This document shows, piece by piece, positions 21,808 to 32,200 of a stretch of 64,000 bases of DNA; position 1 is the stretch's first letter; every line of letters begins with the position of its first letter. This stretch comes from Microstegium vimineum (taxonomy: Eukaryota > Streptophyta > Magnoliopsida > Poales > Poaceae), in assembly GCA_022036555.1 (NCBI GenBank), contig CM039120.1, forward strand, positions 30,963,716 to 31,027,715, given 5' to 3'. Under the pieces are notes generated by a model. It searched no databases. It worked only from the letters and a program-made list of their open reading frames with translations, and was not told where the DNA came from. Both the position numbers and the translations under genes were made by a program.

Positions 21808-22053
21808 GAGAATGCCTTCAATGAGTTGAAAGATAAGTTGACACATGCACCTCTTCTCAAACTTCCTGATTTTAATAAGACTTTTGAACTTGAATGTGAT
21901 GCTAATAGGATTAGATTGGGTGGTGTTTTGTTACAAGAAGGAAAACCCATTGCATATTTTAGTGAGAAACTAAGTGGACCTGTTCTGAATTATTCTACTT
22001 ATGATAATGAATTGTATGCTCTTGTGCAGACATTAGAAACATGACAACATTAT
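21808..22053 (+). pseudogene. pol: Gyp-B RNase H
   Basis: It continues the RT frame with LLKLPDFNKTFELECDANRIRLGGVLLQEGKPIAYFSEKL split over 21838-21978, then NYSTYDNELYALVQTLET. A TGA at 22042-22044 replaces the Trp usual before QHYLWPKEFVIHSDHESL. The Asp of CDA, the Glu of DNELYAL and the Asp of HSDHESL, expected at the active site, are visible on the two sides of the stop. The stop is a G-to-A type change. Confidence 0.85.
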
Positions 22054-23369
22054 TTGTGGCCCAAAGAATTTGTTATTCATTCTGATCATGAATCATTAAA
22101 ACATATTCATAGTCAAGCAAAACTGAACCGTAGATATGCTAAGTGGGTTGAATTTATTGAATCTTTTCCTTATGTCATTAAACACAAGAAAGGGAAAGAA
22201 AATATCACTGTTGATGCTTTGTCTAGGAGATATACTTTATTAACACAACTTGACTATAAGATCATTGGTTTGGAAATAATTAAACAACAATATGTACATG
22301 ATAATGATTTTAAAGAAGTATTGCTGCAGTGTAAAGATGGCAAAGCATGGAATAAATTTGTTCTAAATGTTGTCTTGGTGTTTAGAGCTAACAAGCTATG
22401 CATTCTAGCTAGCTCCGTTCGTTTGTTGTTGCTTCAGGAAGCGCATGGAGGTGGCTTGATGGGACATTTTGGAGCAAAGAAGACCGAGGACATACTTGCT
22501 GATGATTTCTTTTGGCCAAAGATGAGGCGAGATGTGGAGAGATTTGTTGCTCGCTGCACAACTTGTCAAAAGACAAAGTCACGATTAAATCCACATGGTT
22601 TGTATATGCCTCTACATGTTCCTAATGCACCTTGGGAAGATAGTTCTATGGATTTTGTTTTGGGATTGCCACAGACTAGGAAGGGCCGTGATAGTGTTTT
22701 TGTGGTTGTGGATAGATTTTCTAAGATGGCACACCTTATATCTTGTCATAAAACTGATGATGCTACACATATTGTTGATTTGTTCTTTCGTGAAGTTGTT
22801 CGTTTGCATGGTGTGCCAGATACAATCGTTTCTAATCAAGATGCTAAATTTCTTAGCCATTTTTGGAGAACTTTATGGGCTAAATTGGGGACTAAGCTTT
22901 TATTTTCTACCACATGTCATCCCCAAACTGATGGTCAAATTGAGGTTGTGAATATAACTTTGTCTACTATGTTAAGGTTGTTTTAAAGAAGAATATTAAG
23001 ATGTGGGAAGATTGTTTGCTTGATATTGAGTTTGCTTATAATCGTTCATTGCATTCTACTACCAAGATGTGCCCATTTAAGGTTGTTTATGGCTTGTTAC
23101 CACGTGCTCCTATTGATTTAATGCCTCTACCAACTTCTGAAAAATTGAATTTTGATGCTAAGCAACGTGTTGAGTTGATGTTAAAATTGCATGAAACAAC
23201 TAAAGAAAACATAGAACGCATGAATGCTAAGTATAAGCTTGCTGGTGATAAAGGTAGAAAGAAATTGATTTTTGAACCTGGTGATTTGGTTTGGTTGCAT
23301 TTGAGAAAGGATAGGTTTCCTGAATTGAGAAAATCTAAATTGTTGCTTAGAGCTGATGGACCATTTTAA
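22054..23369 (+). pseudogene. pol: Gyp-B integrase
   Basis: Integrase inserts the cDNA into the genome. It holds the zinc-binding part (GGLMGHFGAKKTEDIL...CTTCQKTKS), the core first Asp in SSMDFVLGLP, and the usual second catalytic Asp position in SNQDAKFLSHFW, where Asp is replaced by Asn and the next residue is Gln. The Glu region QTDGQIEVVN remains. Around 22980 a small deletion shifts the frame and creates TAA at 22984-22986; integrase then continues at 23001 (MWEDCLLDIEFAYNRSLHS) to the GDLVWLHLRKDRFP region and TAA at 23367-23369. It is inactive by frame and by active-site change. Confidence 0.88.
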
Positions 23370-23755
23370 GTGTTAAAACGAATTAATGAGAATGCATATA
23401 AGCTTGATCTTCCTGTAGCTTTTGGGGTTAGTCCCACATTTAACATTGCAGATTTGAAGCCATATTTGGGAGAGGAAGATGAGCTTGAGTCGAGGACGAC
23501 TCAAATGCAAGAAGGGAGGATGATGAGGACATCAACATTACACCAACACCATCTCCAGCACCACTTGGTCCTATTACTCGTGCTCGTGCCTGTGAACTCA
23601 ACCATCAAGTAAGTTCATTCTCAAACTCTTGTCCATTATATTTAGACAATGGAGACATGTGTACTCTTGTTTTTCTTAGGAACAATGGAGAGGATCTGCA
23701 GGACAAAGGATGGGCGCTTGCTGGATTTGGACTGCAGGACAGCACCAACATGTGA
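23370..23755 (+). pseudogene. pol: Gyp-B polyprotein C-terminal tail
   Basis: After the stop at 23367 the frame continues with INENAYKLDLP, VSPTFNIADLKPYLGEEDELESR, then a frameshift near 23518. The shifted frame has the acidic DDEDI, a GPITRARACELNHQVSSF stretch and an end RNNGEDLQ...STNM with TGA at 23753-23755. The order acidic run, basic TRAR stretch, short tail is the same as in Gyp-A. The stop codon coincides with TGAT, one possible LTR start, as it does in Gyp-A. No chromodomain was recognised. Confidence 0.7.
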
Positions 23756-23869
23756 TGGATGTCACGACTTCATACGGACTCCGATTGGGACGTTCTCACA
23801 CTTTTTGGAAAGCTCATCAAATCTACTTTCCAACGGATCCAGAACCAAGGCCATATCTTATAAGATACG
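23753..23869 (+). mobile_element. Gyp-B 3' LTR, first part (split by Cop-2)
   Basis: The LTR resumes at 36580 after Cop-2 and ends TCATCA at 37140, giving about 680 bp in total. The left limit is uncertain: TGAT at 23753 matches the ATCA end as an inverted repeat but lacks a strong purine run. A stretch here (TTTTGGAAAGCTCATCAAATCTACTTTCCAA region, 23793-23832) resembles one in Gyp-A (2348-2379), which shows that the two families are related. The rest of the two LTRs does not align by eye. Confidence 0.5.
23865..23869. repeat. Left target-site duplication of Cop-2 (ATACG)
   Basis: Pairs with ACACG at 36575-36579, one transition apart. Confidence 0.75.
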
Positions 23870-24563
23870 TGAAAGGATCAGGATGCCCAAGAGGGGGTGA
23901 TTTGGGCTCTTTTTAATTTCTAAAGAAGAATTAAACCTATTAAGAGCCAATTAACCCCCTAGTGCCTACCGCTTGTGTGTCCTAGCTAGAAAGCGATAGT
24001 AAGTCAATAGAAAGAGAAAACTTCCTACACAATTCTAGTATGAATTGAAAGACAAGTGCGGAAAGTAATGCGATAATAAAGAGGTAGGGAAAGAGATGCT
24101 TGACACGGCGATGTTTTGCCGAGGTATCGAGGAGTCGACACTCCCCCCTAGTCCTCGTTGGAGCTCCTCGCAAGGTATAGCTCCCCCTCAATCCCGCGCA
24201 AGGGATGAGTGCTCTCTACGGGCTGATTCTTCGCCACTCCGGCTTGGTGAATCGCCCACAACCGATCACAAACGTCGATGGAGAAGGGCCGCCGACAATC
24301 TTCCGGCGATCACCTTCCTCCGAACACCACCGGACCGTCTAGGTGATGTCGATCACCAAGAGTAACAAGCCTCGATCTTCGCTTGACTCACTCAAGCTTC
24401 ACAACTAGAGGATGCACACTTGAACTCTTGGATGAACTAGAGAGAGGATGGATGGATTCGCGAATCACTCTCTCTCTCTAGGGCTCTTGCTCTCTTCCCA
24501 ACCTTCTCAACAAACTCAGCAACTCAAATGAGCAAAGGCAAGGTGGGAGAGAAGTGGGAGGGG

Positions 24564-24572
24564 CTATAAATA
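24564..24572 (-). promoter_or_regulatory. TATA element of Cop-2 3' LTR
   Basis: It reads TATTTATAG on the element strand and CTATAAATA on the other, so orientation is not decided by the box itself. The motif array lies upstream in the element direction. Confidence 0.5.
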
Positions 24573-24609
24573 GACCCTCAAAAAACTGCCTCGGGCTGGC
24601 ATTTTAAGT

Positions 24610-25025
24610 TGGTGACGGACGCTCTGTCGACTAGGCGACGGACGGTCCGTCGCATGCCCCAACGGCTAGTTCTGTTCATAGTTTGGGCGACGGACGCTCC
24701 GACGCCCTGCCCAACGGCTAGTTCTGACACACTGTTCCCAGCGACGGACACTACGTCACTGGGGCGACGGACGCTCATCCCAGCGTCCGACGCTGCACTC
24801 TGGCTCGGGCTGAAAAACACCCTCTCTGGAAGGTCGACGGACGCTCTTCCCAGCGTCCGACGCCTGGCCAACGGATAGCGTCCGACGGACCCTAAGAAAC
24901 TTAGCCAGAAAACATCTCCACTGGAAGGTCGACGGACGCTGTGGACTCAACCACCCAGCGTCCGGCGCCTTTGTCCGACGCGACGGACAGCGTCCGGCGC
25001 CCCCGTCAGGAGCATCCGACGCCCA
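24610..25025 (-). repeat. GC-rich inverted-motif array in Cop-2 3' LTR
   Basis: Repeated CGACGGACGCT-like units alternate with AGCGTCCGACGC-like reverse complements. Two copies form exact hairpins: CGGACGCT, loop CATCCC, AGCGTCCG (24768-24789), and CGGACGCT, loop CTTCCC, AGCGTCCG (24838-24859). The array lies upstream of the TATA element on the element strand, that is, in U3. Confidence 0.85.
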
Positions 25026-25460
25026 GAAAACAGTTTTATCAACTTTGTTTTTCGTCGCGATGAAAATGGAAGTTGTTCTAGGCTATCTTACGGTCACCAT
25101 AGGCTTGCTTAGAGCTAAGGAAGTCAAGTGTGCACCACACCTAAGTCATGAAGCTTTCCTAAGTCAAGCTACTAGTCTCAACCCCTCTTAATAGTACGGT
25201 CAAAGACAAAAAGAGAAGCCCTATCTATTTCTAAGTGTCCTTCATCTCCTTATGGCACTTAGCCTATCATTCTAGGGTCTTCATCATGTCTCCTTGAAAT
25301 CCGAAACGATGTCCATCTTGGGGGCTAAGTGATGACCATAAATGCCCATTCTTGTTAATAACTATGGCTAAGCTACGCATAGCCTCTGCAAAACACACAT
25401 TAGCCATAATAATCTCTAATTGTCGTTAATCACCGAAACCACTAGGGCCATGATTCTTCA

Positions 25461-25474
25461 ATCTCCCCCTTTTT
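25461..25474 (-). other. Cop-2 polypurine tract
   Basis: On the element strand this is AAAAAGGGGGAGAT directly before the LTR start TGAAGAATC. Confidence 0.9.
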
Positions 25475-25943
25475 GGTGATTGATGACAATAACACCTCTA
25501 GTATGGATAAGAGTTATGGTTTAGACTTTATGATGACTTGGAATGGTTGAGCAAGGGTTAGTGAATTTGTAATGAAGCATACTTGCTCACCCAAGCCAAA
25601 TCACAAATCATGGTACTTATAGATATGAATGTAAAAGAAGTACCTCATGATATTCTCAAAGGATGTATCGGAGTATAGCGCGGAAGCTCAATTAACGTTT
25701 AAGCATAGAGATATATCATGAAACATGAGACAACTCACAAGATATATTAGTGATAATCGAGAGTTTGTCACATCCAACCATATAAACATCAACCAAAGTA
25801 ATCATCACATCACACATATAAACAAATGCATGAAAGAAGACATGATGAAAGAGTACGGGGAAATTAAGCATACAAGGATCCAAATCCCTCCCCCTATCTC
25901 TATACTCGACCCTTTCTCCCCCTTTGGCGTCTAGCACCAAAAA
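25475..25943 (-). mobile_element. Cop-2 3' untranslated region
   Basis: 470 bp between the stop of the extra ORF and the polypurine tract. It is AT-rich, and I see no ORF or motif in it. Confidence 0.6.
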
Positions 25944-27875
25944 CTAAGCGTCTGGGGCTGGAGAAGAAGGTGGAGGAGCTGCAGCCTTGTGATCGAGCAT
26001 GATGAAGTCCTGAAGGTCTGACTTGTCTGACTCATCATCGGCCTCGGCGTCTGCAGGTGTAGGTGCAGCTGGAGTGACCTCTGGAGCTGCTGTCTCAACG
26101 GAATCCCCTTGAGGCTCAGCTGGGGCCTCTGACGGTCCTGCCTCTGTAGTAGCGGGCCTGTGAACCCGACGAGTGAATACTCGAGGCGAGGGGGACAATG
26201 TCACTGCTAGAGCAACAAGTGACACTGCTGCTGCAACCTCTGCTGGCTGAGTCTGAGCTGGAGAGGAGACTGCCACTATAACTGCCTCATTTGCTAGTGA
26301 TATAGCATCTGTCTGAACTGCAGCTGGAGGAGTGGTAACAGTCTACGCGGACTGCTCAGGTGCGATCTCCGACGAGGACACTGAAGACATGTGGGTGCCC
26401 GTCGCCGGAGGATCGACTGCAACCACTGGAGCTGGTGAGACTAACTGAGCTGCTCCTGGGGAGTCTTCTCCCGTGATCTCCATGTAAGAAGCTGACAGAT
26501 CTCTCGAGGCCTCGGCTATGGTAGTTCCCCGGACAGGAGTGAATCCAGTCTGAAACTCTCCGGGCGAAGCTAACCAAGAAGACACCTTGGTCCTCGGAGA
26601 CTGATACACGGGAGAAGCTGGTGCCTAGAACGGAGGAGTAGCTGGTGCTTGACTCTGCTGTCCTCCGGACAGTAACGTTGGAGTAGGAACCACTACTACT
26701 GGAGGCTGCTGTGGAGGTGAGGTGAATTGCTGCTGCTGCGAGACTCCGGGCAACTGAAACTAAGGAGTGGAGGTCTGCCCGGAGCTAGAGGCCAGAAGAC
26801 GTTCAAGTAACAACGTCTGGGTCTTCTGGATCTCTGCCTGCTGCAGCTGATAGGCCAAGAACTGGCGCTGGAACTCATCCTGTCTGGCCTGAGTCTGAGC
26901 CTGAGCTACCAGCTGCTGCTCTGTAAGCCTCCGTAAGTCTGCAGCCTGTCGCCTCTGCTCCTCGGCCTGGCGTGAATGCTCCTCCTGCATCCTCATAGCA
27001 CAAACTATGAATCCTCGTAGGAGAGGACTCTAGTGGAAAAGCTCTCTGAATCGTGCTGTTGTAACCCTGAAATCACGTCCCTAGAATCCAAAGTGTAGGA
27101 ACTCGTGATCAGGAGAGATCCATAGAGAAGCATAGAACTGATACACCCAATCCTTCTGATATGCTCCTGATCATCCCATCAGATCTGTCAGACCCTGAAT
27201 ATACTGAAGGTGCTGCAGGATCTCTGGACCATCGATCCCCTCTATATGGGTTGATGGGCACACCCTGTGAGCCCTAAGAGGAGCATCAGTGTCGATGTAA
27301 GCTCTGTAGAAGTCCTCGTGCACTGTGGTGTAGAAGTCTCATCCGGCACGGGGGTCCCTCTAAGGTGGGAACCAGGACTGAAAGTCCACGAAACGGAGTA
27401 ACTGGACTTGCTTCGCTGTAAGAGCTCGCACCTGGTGCCTCACTGGGTCTGGGAGCCGAGGTCCTGGAGGACTAGGTGGTGCACCAGAGCCTCTGGATCG
27501 GGTAACTCGGCGGCTCATCAACTCACCAATCGAGGAGTGGCCCGCGGCCTCTGTCTGCTCAGTCTCTGGGACTGGCTCTGTCTCCTCTACCTCTGTAGCC
27601 TCGACGGGCTCCATCTTAGGACGCGTAGGGGACTCATGACGCGCTCCATGGCGAGGCGAGAGCCTCAAACCGGCACGACATCCTCCTCGCTCCGCTATCT
27701 CAGCGGCCTCTGCCACTGCTAGCGCTGCTGCCGAATCTGGATCCATCAATGGCCTCTTGCGCTTCCGTGATATGACCTTTTGCTTGCCCTTTCCCCGATC
27801 AGTGGGTGGACACGGTGGAGGTGGAGGGTCACCACCACTACTGGGAACGGGACCGACATTCTTTGTTCTTGCCAT
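25944..27875 (-). pseudogene. Cop-2 extra ORF after pol (envelope position), eight stops
   Basis: A single frame of 644 codons starts at ATG 27875 (MARTKNVGPVPSSGG) and ends at TAG 25944-25946. It opens with a Pro-rich, Lys/Arg-rich part, then an aromatic middle (FYTTVHEDFYRAYID, YQKDWVYQFYASLWI, EFLHFGF) resembling the plant transposon-associated domain often found in Athila or SIRE extra ORFs, then a Gln-rich coiled coil (QAEEQRRQAADLRRLTEQQ) and a Pro/Ala/Thr/Ser-rich tail. No signal peptide or clear membrane span is seen. Premature stops lie at 27360, 27339, 27171, 27081, 27030, 26760, 26625 and 26343, all TAG or TGA, with no frameshift. Function unknown; family match is by eye. Confidence 0.7.
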
Positions 27876-29269
27876 TTACCAAACTTGTGCAATCAAACCG
27901 CTCTCTGACAAACCAAGCCTCAAAAGTCACACCCTCAAGAACCACTGACCACTGACACTGAAACCCTGACAAACCACAACCATCAACTACAAGAGTGGCA
28001 CGCCGGCCCTGGATTGTCCTTGCGAGGCTTTGCCTCGATCCGCACTCGCGGGCTTTGCCCCGAGTTCAGTGACACTGCCTACTGCTCAAGCAAACACCTC
28101 AGACACTGACCCTTGAGCCCTGACCAAAAACAGAGAAGGGGAAAGATCTCTTGATCGACTATCCGCAATCCGCAACCTTCCAAAACCTTTGCAAGGGCCA
28201 ACAACACAGGACAGTGAGGGATCCTTCGGGAAGCTTGCTTTGGATCTTTGGTGGGGTGATGTAGGGAGATGTCGCTGGCACGGCGCCGTGGGTGACTAGC
28301 GGTGCAGGGTGGAGCAGCGGCGCAGAGGGGGGAAACGGCGGCGCAGGGAGAGATGGAGCTGGCGGCGCAGGAGGAATGGCGGCGCAGGGGGCAGGCGGCG
28401 GCGTAGTGCTAGGAGGAGCGGCGGTGCAGGCAGGGTCCTGCGGCGGCGAAATGGCGGCGGCTAGGGTTTGAGGAACGGCGCGGCGGCGGACTGAATCGAG
28501 CGAGAAAAACAGAGGAAGCGGGGATTTTTTTAAAAAAATTGTGCCTTAAGTTCGCGACGGACGCTCCGTCGGACTGCGACGGACGCTCGGGGAGCGTCCG
28601 ACGGCATCGTCCGTCGGGCTTCCAGAACAGATTTGAAACGCCCGAGCGCATTGACCGCGATGGACGCTTCGCGGCGGACGCTGGGGGGATCGTCCGTCGT
28701 CCTGTAAGCGGGCAACTTTAATCTCCGGACGATCGCGACGGACGCTGAGGCAATTGACACCGAGCGTCCGTCGGCAGCGTCCGACGCCTTTTAAATAGAA
28801 TTTTTTAAATTTTGTTTTTGCGTCTTTCTCCCAACCAAGTTCCAATCCCAATAAGATCCAAATAACACCTGATTGGACTTGATATGAGAACCATCTCTCA
28901 AACTCTCATTTTCAAATAGTTTGCCATAGGCTTAAATTTAGTTTTAGCTCAAAATATTCGAATGGAAGCACCAAGGAGTCATCATATGGCCACAAGAGGG
29001 GTATAGAAGTATCTTGAGCTTGGAATGCTCCCCCTAAGTGGACGAACACAGAGGATGCTCAAAAAACTTAACTGAAAAGGAACGGCAAACAACACACATG
29101 CAAATGCTATGCAATGCGAAATTTGAATCTAGGTTGCTTGCAAGTTTAAACCGCGGTTAAGCTTTGTCACATGCTTTGGGGGCGGTTATCTTAACCGCGT
29201 TAGCCAAGCCTATGTGCATTACCAAATTAAACATGTTGTATTACATATGAATGCATGGTTCACACAAAC
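27876..29269 (-). promoter_or_regulatory. Cop-2 spacer between pol and extra ORF: motif array and gene-like leader
   Basis: In the element direction it holds, after an AT-rich start, an inverted-motif array (28786-28553) of the same CGACGGACGCT type as the LTR, with a perfect 9-bp inverted repeat at 28580-28600. Next come an A/T box (28541-28526), then AAACCCTAGCCGCCGCC (28469-28453), the typical look of a plant gene 5' leader, and a GCC-repeat-rich stretch to about 28260. The order array, AT box, leader, ORF mirrors a promoter. That it drives the extra ORF is inference. No long ORF in this spacer is supported. Confidence 0.5.
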
Positions 29270-32200
29270 TCATCTTTTAGTGAAGTTAGAGTGATCAAGC
29301 ACATTCAACTCGCTTCTCAACCTACAAAAGGTTGTTTCATCGAGTGGTTTAGTGAAGATATCCGCCAATTGATCTTCGCTATTAACTCCAACTAGTGTGA
29401 TGTCTTTCCTAGCCACATGATCTCTAAGAAAGTGATGGCGAATATCTATGTGCTTGGTGCGAGAGTGTTGAACCGGGTTATTTGCAAGCTTTACGGCGCT
29501 TTCATTATCACACAAAAGTGGAACTTCTTTTAAAAACATGTCGTAATCAAAGAGTGTTTGGGTCATGTATAAGATTTGTGCACAACTTGCTCCCATGGCA
29601 ATGTATTCCGCCTCGGCGGTTGACAATGCCACACTATTTTGCTTCTTTGAGGACCAAGAAACAAGTGATCTTCCTAGCATGTGGCACCCGCCGGAGGTAC
29701 TCTTCCTATCAACCTTGCACCCGGCGTAATCCGAATTGGAATAGCCAACTAGTTGGAAGGGAGCTCCTTTGGGATACCAAAGACCCATGCTAAGGGTGTG
29801 CCTTAAGTACCTAAGGATTCTTTTAACCGCACAAAGGTGCGACTCCTTAGGGTTTGCTTGAAACCTAGCACACATACACACACTAAACATGATATCTGGC
29901 CTAGATGCGGTGAGGTAAAGTAAACTACCGATCATAGAACGATAGAGAGTTTGGTCAATAGGTTTACCTCCCTCATCGAGATCGAGATGCCCATTAGTAG
30001 GCATTGGGGTCTTGATTGGTTTGCAATCCTCCATCTTGAATTTCTTGAGCACATCATAAGTGTACTTCTCTTGAGATATGAAGGTGCCCTCCCTCAATTG
30101 CTTCACTTGGAAGCCAAGGAAGAAGGTTAGCTCGCCAATCATCGACATCTCGAACTCCTTGGACATCAATGCACCAAATTCCTTGCTATGATCTTGGTTT
30201 GTTGACCCAAATATAATGTCATCGACATACACTTGGCAAACAACGATCTCTCCATCTAGCACCTTGGTGAAGAGTGTGGTATCCACTTTCCCGATCTTGA
30301 AGCCCTTCTTGAGTAGGAAGTCCCTTAGCCTCTCATACCATGCTCTTGGAGCTTGCTTCAATCCATAGAGTGCCTTGGACAACCTATACACATGATTAGG
30401 ACAATTTGGGTCTTCAAACCCGGGAGGTTGTGAGACAAAAACAAGTTCATTGATGAAACCATTTAGAAAGGCGCTCTTCACATCCATTTGAAAAAGTTTC
30501 ATTTTATGATGTGAAGCATATGCCAAAAGGATACGAATGGCTTCTAGTCTTGCAACCGGTGCAAAGGTCTCCCCAAAATCCAAGCCTTCAACTTGGGAGA
30601 ACCCCTTTGCCACCAATATTGCCTTGTTTCTCACAACCACGCCTTGATCATCTTGCTTGTTCCTAAACACCCACTTGGTGCCAATGATTCTTGCTCCTTT
30701 GGGCTTTTCTACTAGTGTCCACACTTCGTTCCGGGTGAAGTTGTTCAACTCTTCATGCATGGCATTCACCCAATCCGGATCCGCAAGTGCATCCTCCACA
30801 CTAGAAGGCTCAACAAAGGAAACAAAGGAGTGATGTTCAACATAAGAAGCAAGTTTAGATCGAGTTGTTACCCCCCTTGATGGACTCCCTATGATGAGGT
30901 CTTGTGGATGAGCTTGAAGCATAGGTGTAGATCTTCTATTAATCACTTGGGGAGGAGGTTGTGGTGCATCAACATCACTAGCTTGAGCCTCGGCTTGATC
31001 TTGAGGGATGAAGGTATCTTCTTGTGCTTCCCTCACTTGTTCTTCATCAACTTGAGGCGTGTGAGGTGGAGAGGGTGCTTGATTTGCGTCATCTTCCACT
31101 TCTTCCACCTCTTGTGGGTTGATTGCACCAATGGGCATATTCTTCATAGCCTCCCTCAAGGGTTCATCACCTACATCATCAAGATTTTCATGCTCTTCTT
31201 GGGATCCATTAGTTTCATCAAACTCCAAGTCATATGTTTCTTCAACTAGGCCGGAGGCTTTGTTAAATACTCGATATGCCTTGGATTTAAGAGAATAACT
31301 GAGTAAGAAACCAATGTCACATCTCCTTTGGAACTTGCGCAAGTGTTGGCGCTTCTTGTAGATGTACACTTTGCATCCAAACACTCGGAAAAAGGATATA
31401 TCCGGTTTCTTCCCATTCACAAGCTCATAGGGGGTCTTCTTGAGAAGCCTTTGGACAAATAGCCAGTTGGCCGCATAGCATGCGGTGTTGATTGCTTTGG
31501 CCCAAAACTTCTCGGGGGTGTTGTATTCATCAAGCATTGATCTTGCAAGAGTAATGAGTGTCCGGTTCTTCCTCTCTACTACACCATTTTGTTGAGGGGT
31601 ATAGGTGGCGGACACTTCATGCTTGATCCCAACTTCATCACAATAGTCTTCAATCTTGGTGTTTACAAACTCGGTCCCATTGTCACTTCTTATCTTCTTG
31701 ATCTTCACATCAAACTCATTTTGGGCTCTAGTTGCAAACTTCTTGAATATTGATTGAGTCTCTCCCTTGTCTTGAAGAAAGAACACCCAAGTGTACCTAG
31801 ATTTGTCATCAACTACCACTAAGCAAAAGAGATTGCCACCAAGACTAGCATAAGTGGTAGGTCCAAATAGATCCATGTGAAGTAGCTCTAGGACTCTTGA
31901 GGTTGACATGAAAGCTTTGGTTGGATGAGTGTTTGCCACTTGCTTGCTGGCTTGACATGCACTACAAAGTTTGTCCTTCTCAAACACAACATCCTTCACA
32001 CCTCTAACCAACTCCTTCTTGACAAGTTTCTTCAAAGTTGACATTCGCACATGTGCTAATCTTCTATGCCATAGCCAACCCAAAGAACTCTTGGAGAATA
32101 AACATGTTTGCAAACTAGCTTCATTTGAGGTGAAGTCCACTAGGTAGAGATTGTTGTGCCGAAACCCTTTGAATATCAATGATGAATCTTCAATCTTGGA

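Larger units (their letters stand above)
23870..25460 (-). repeat. Cop-2 3' LTR (1591 bp)
   Basis: It begins TGAAAGGATCAGG on the plus strand and ends GATTCTTCA beside the polypurine tract. A TATA element (plus CTATAAATA 24564-24572, minus TATTTATAG) lies between the motif array (about 24610-25025) and the U5 side. The array has perfect 8-bp hairpins at 24768-24789 and 24838-24859. Confidence 0.93.

Noticed and set aside
24610..25025. CRISPR-like or satellite array
   Set aside because: Units are short, irregular in spacing and alternate in orientation, with no uniform spacers; they sit within an LTR.
28409..28760. Overlapping short ORFs on both strands near the motif array of Cop-2
   Set aside because: They are created by the GC-rich repeats and leader sequence, with no domain and no agreement with neighbours.
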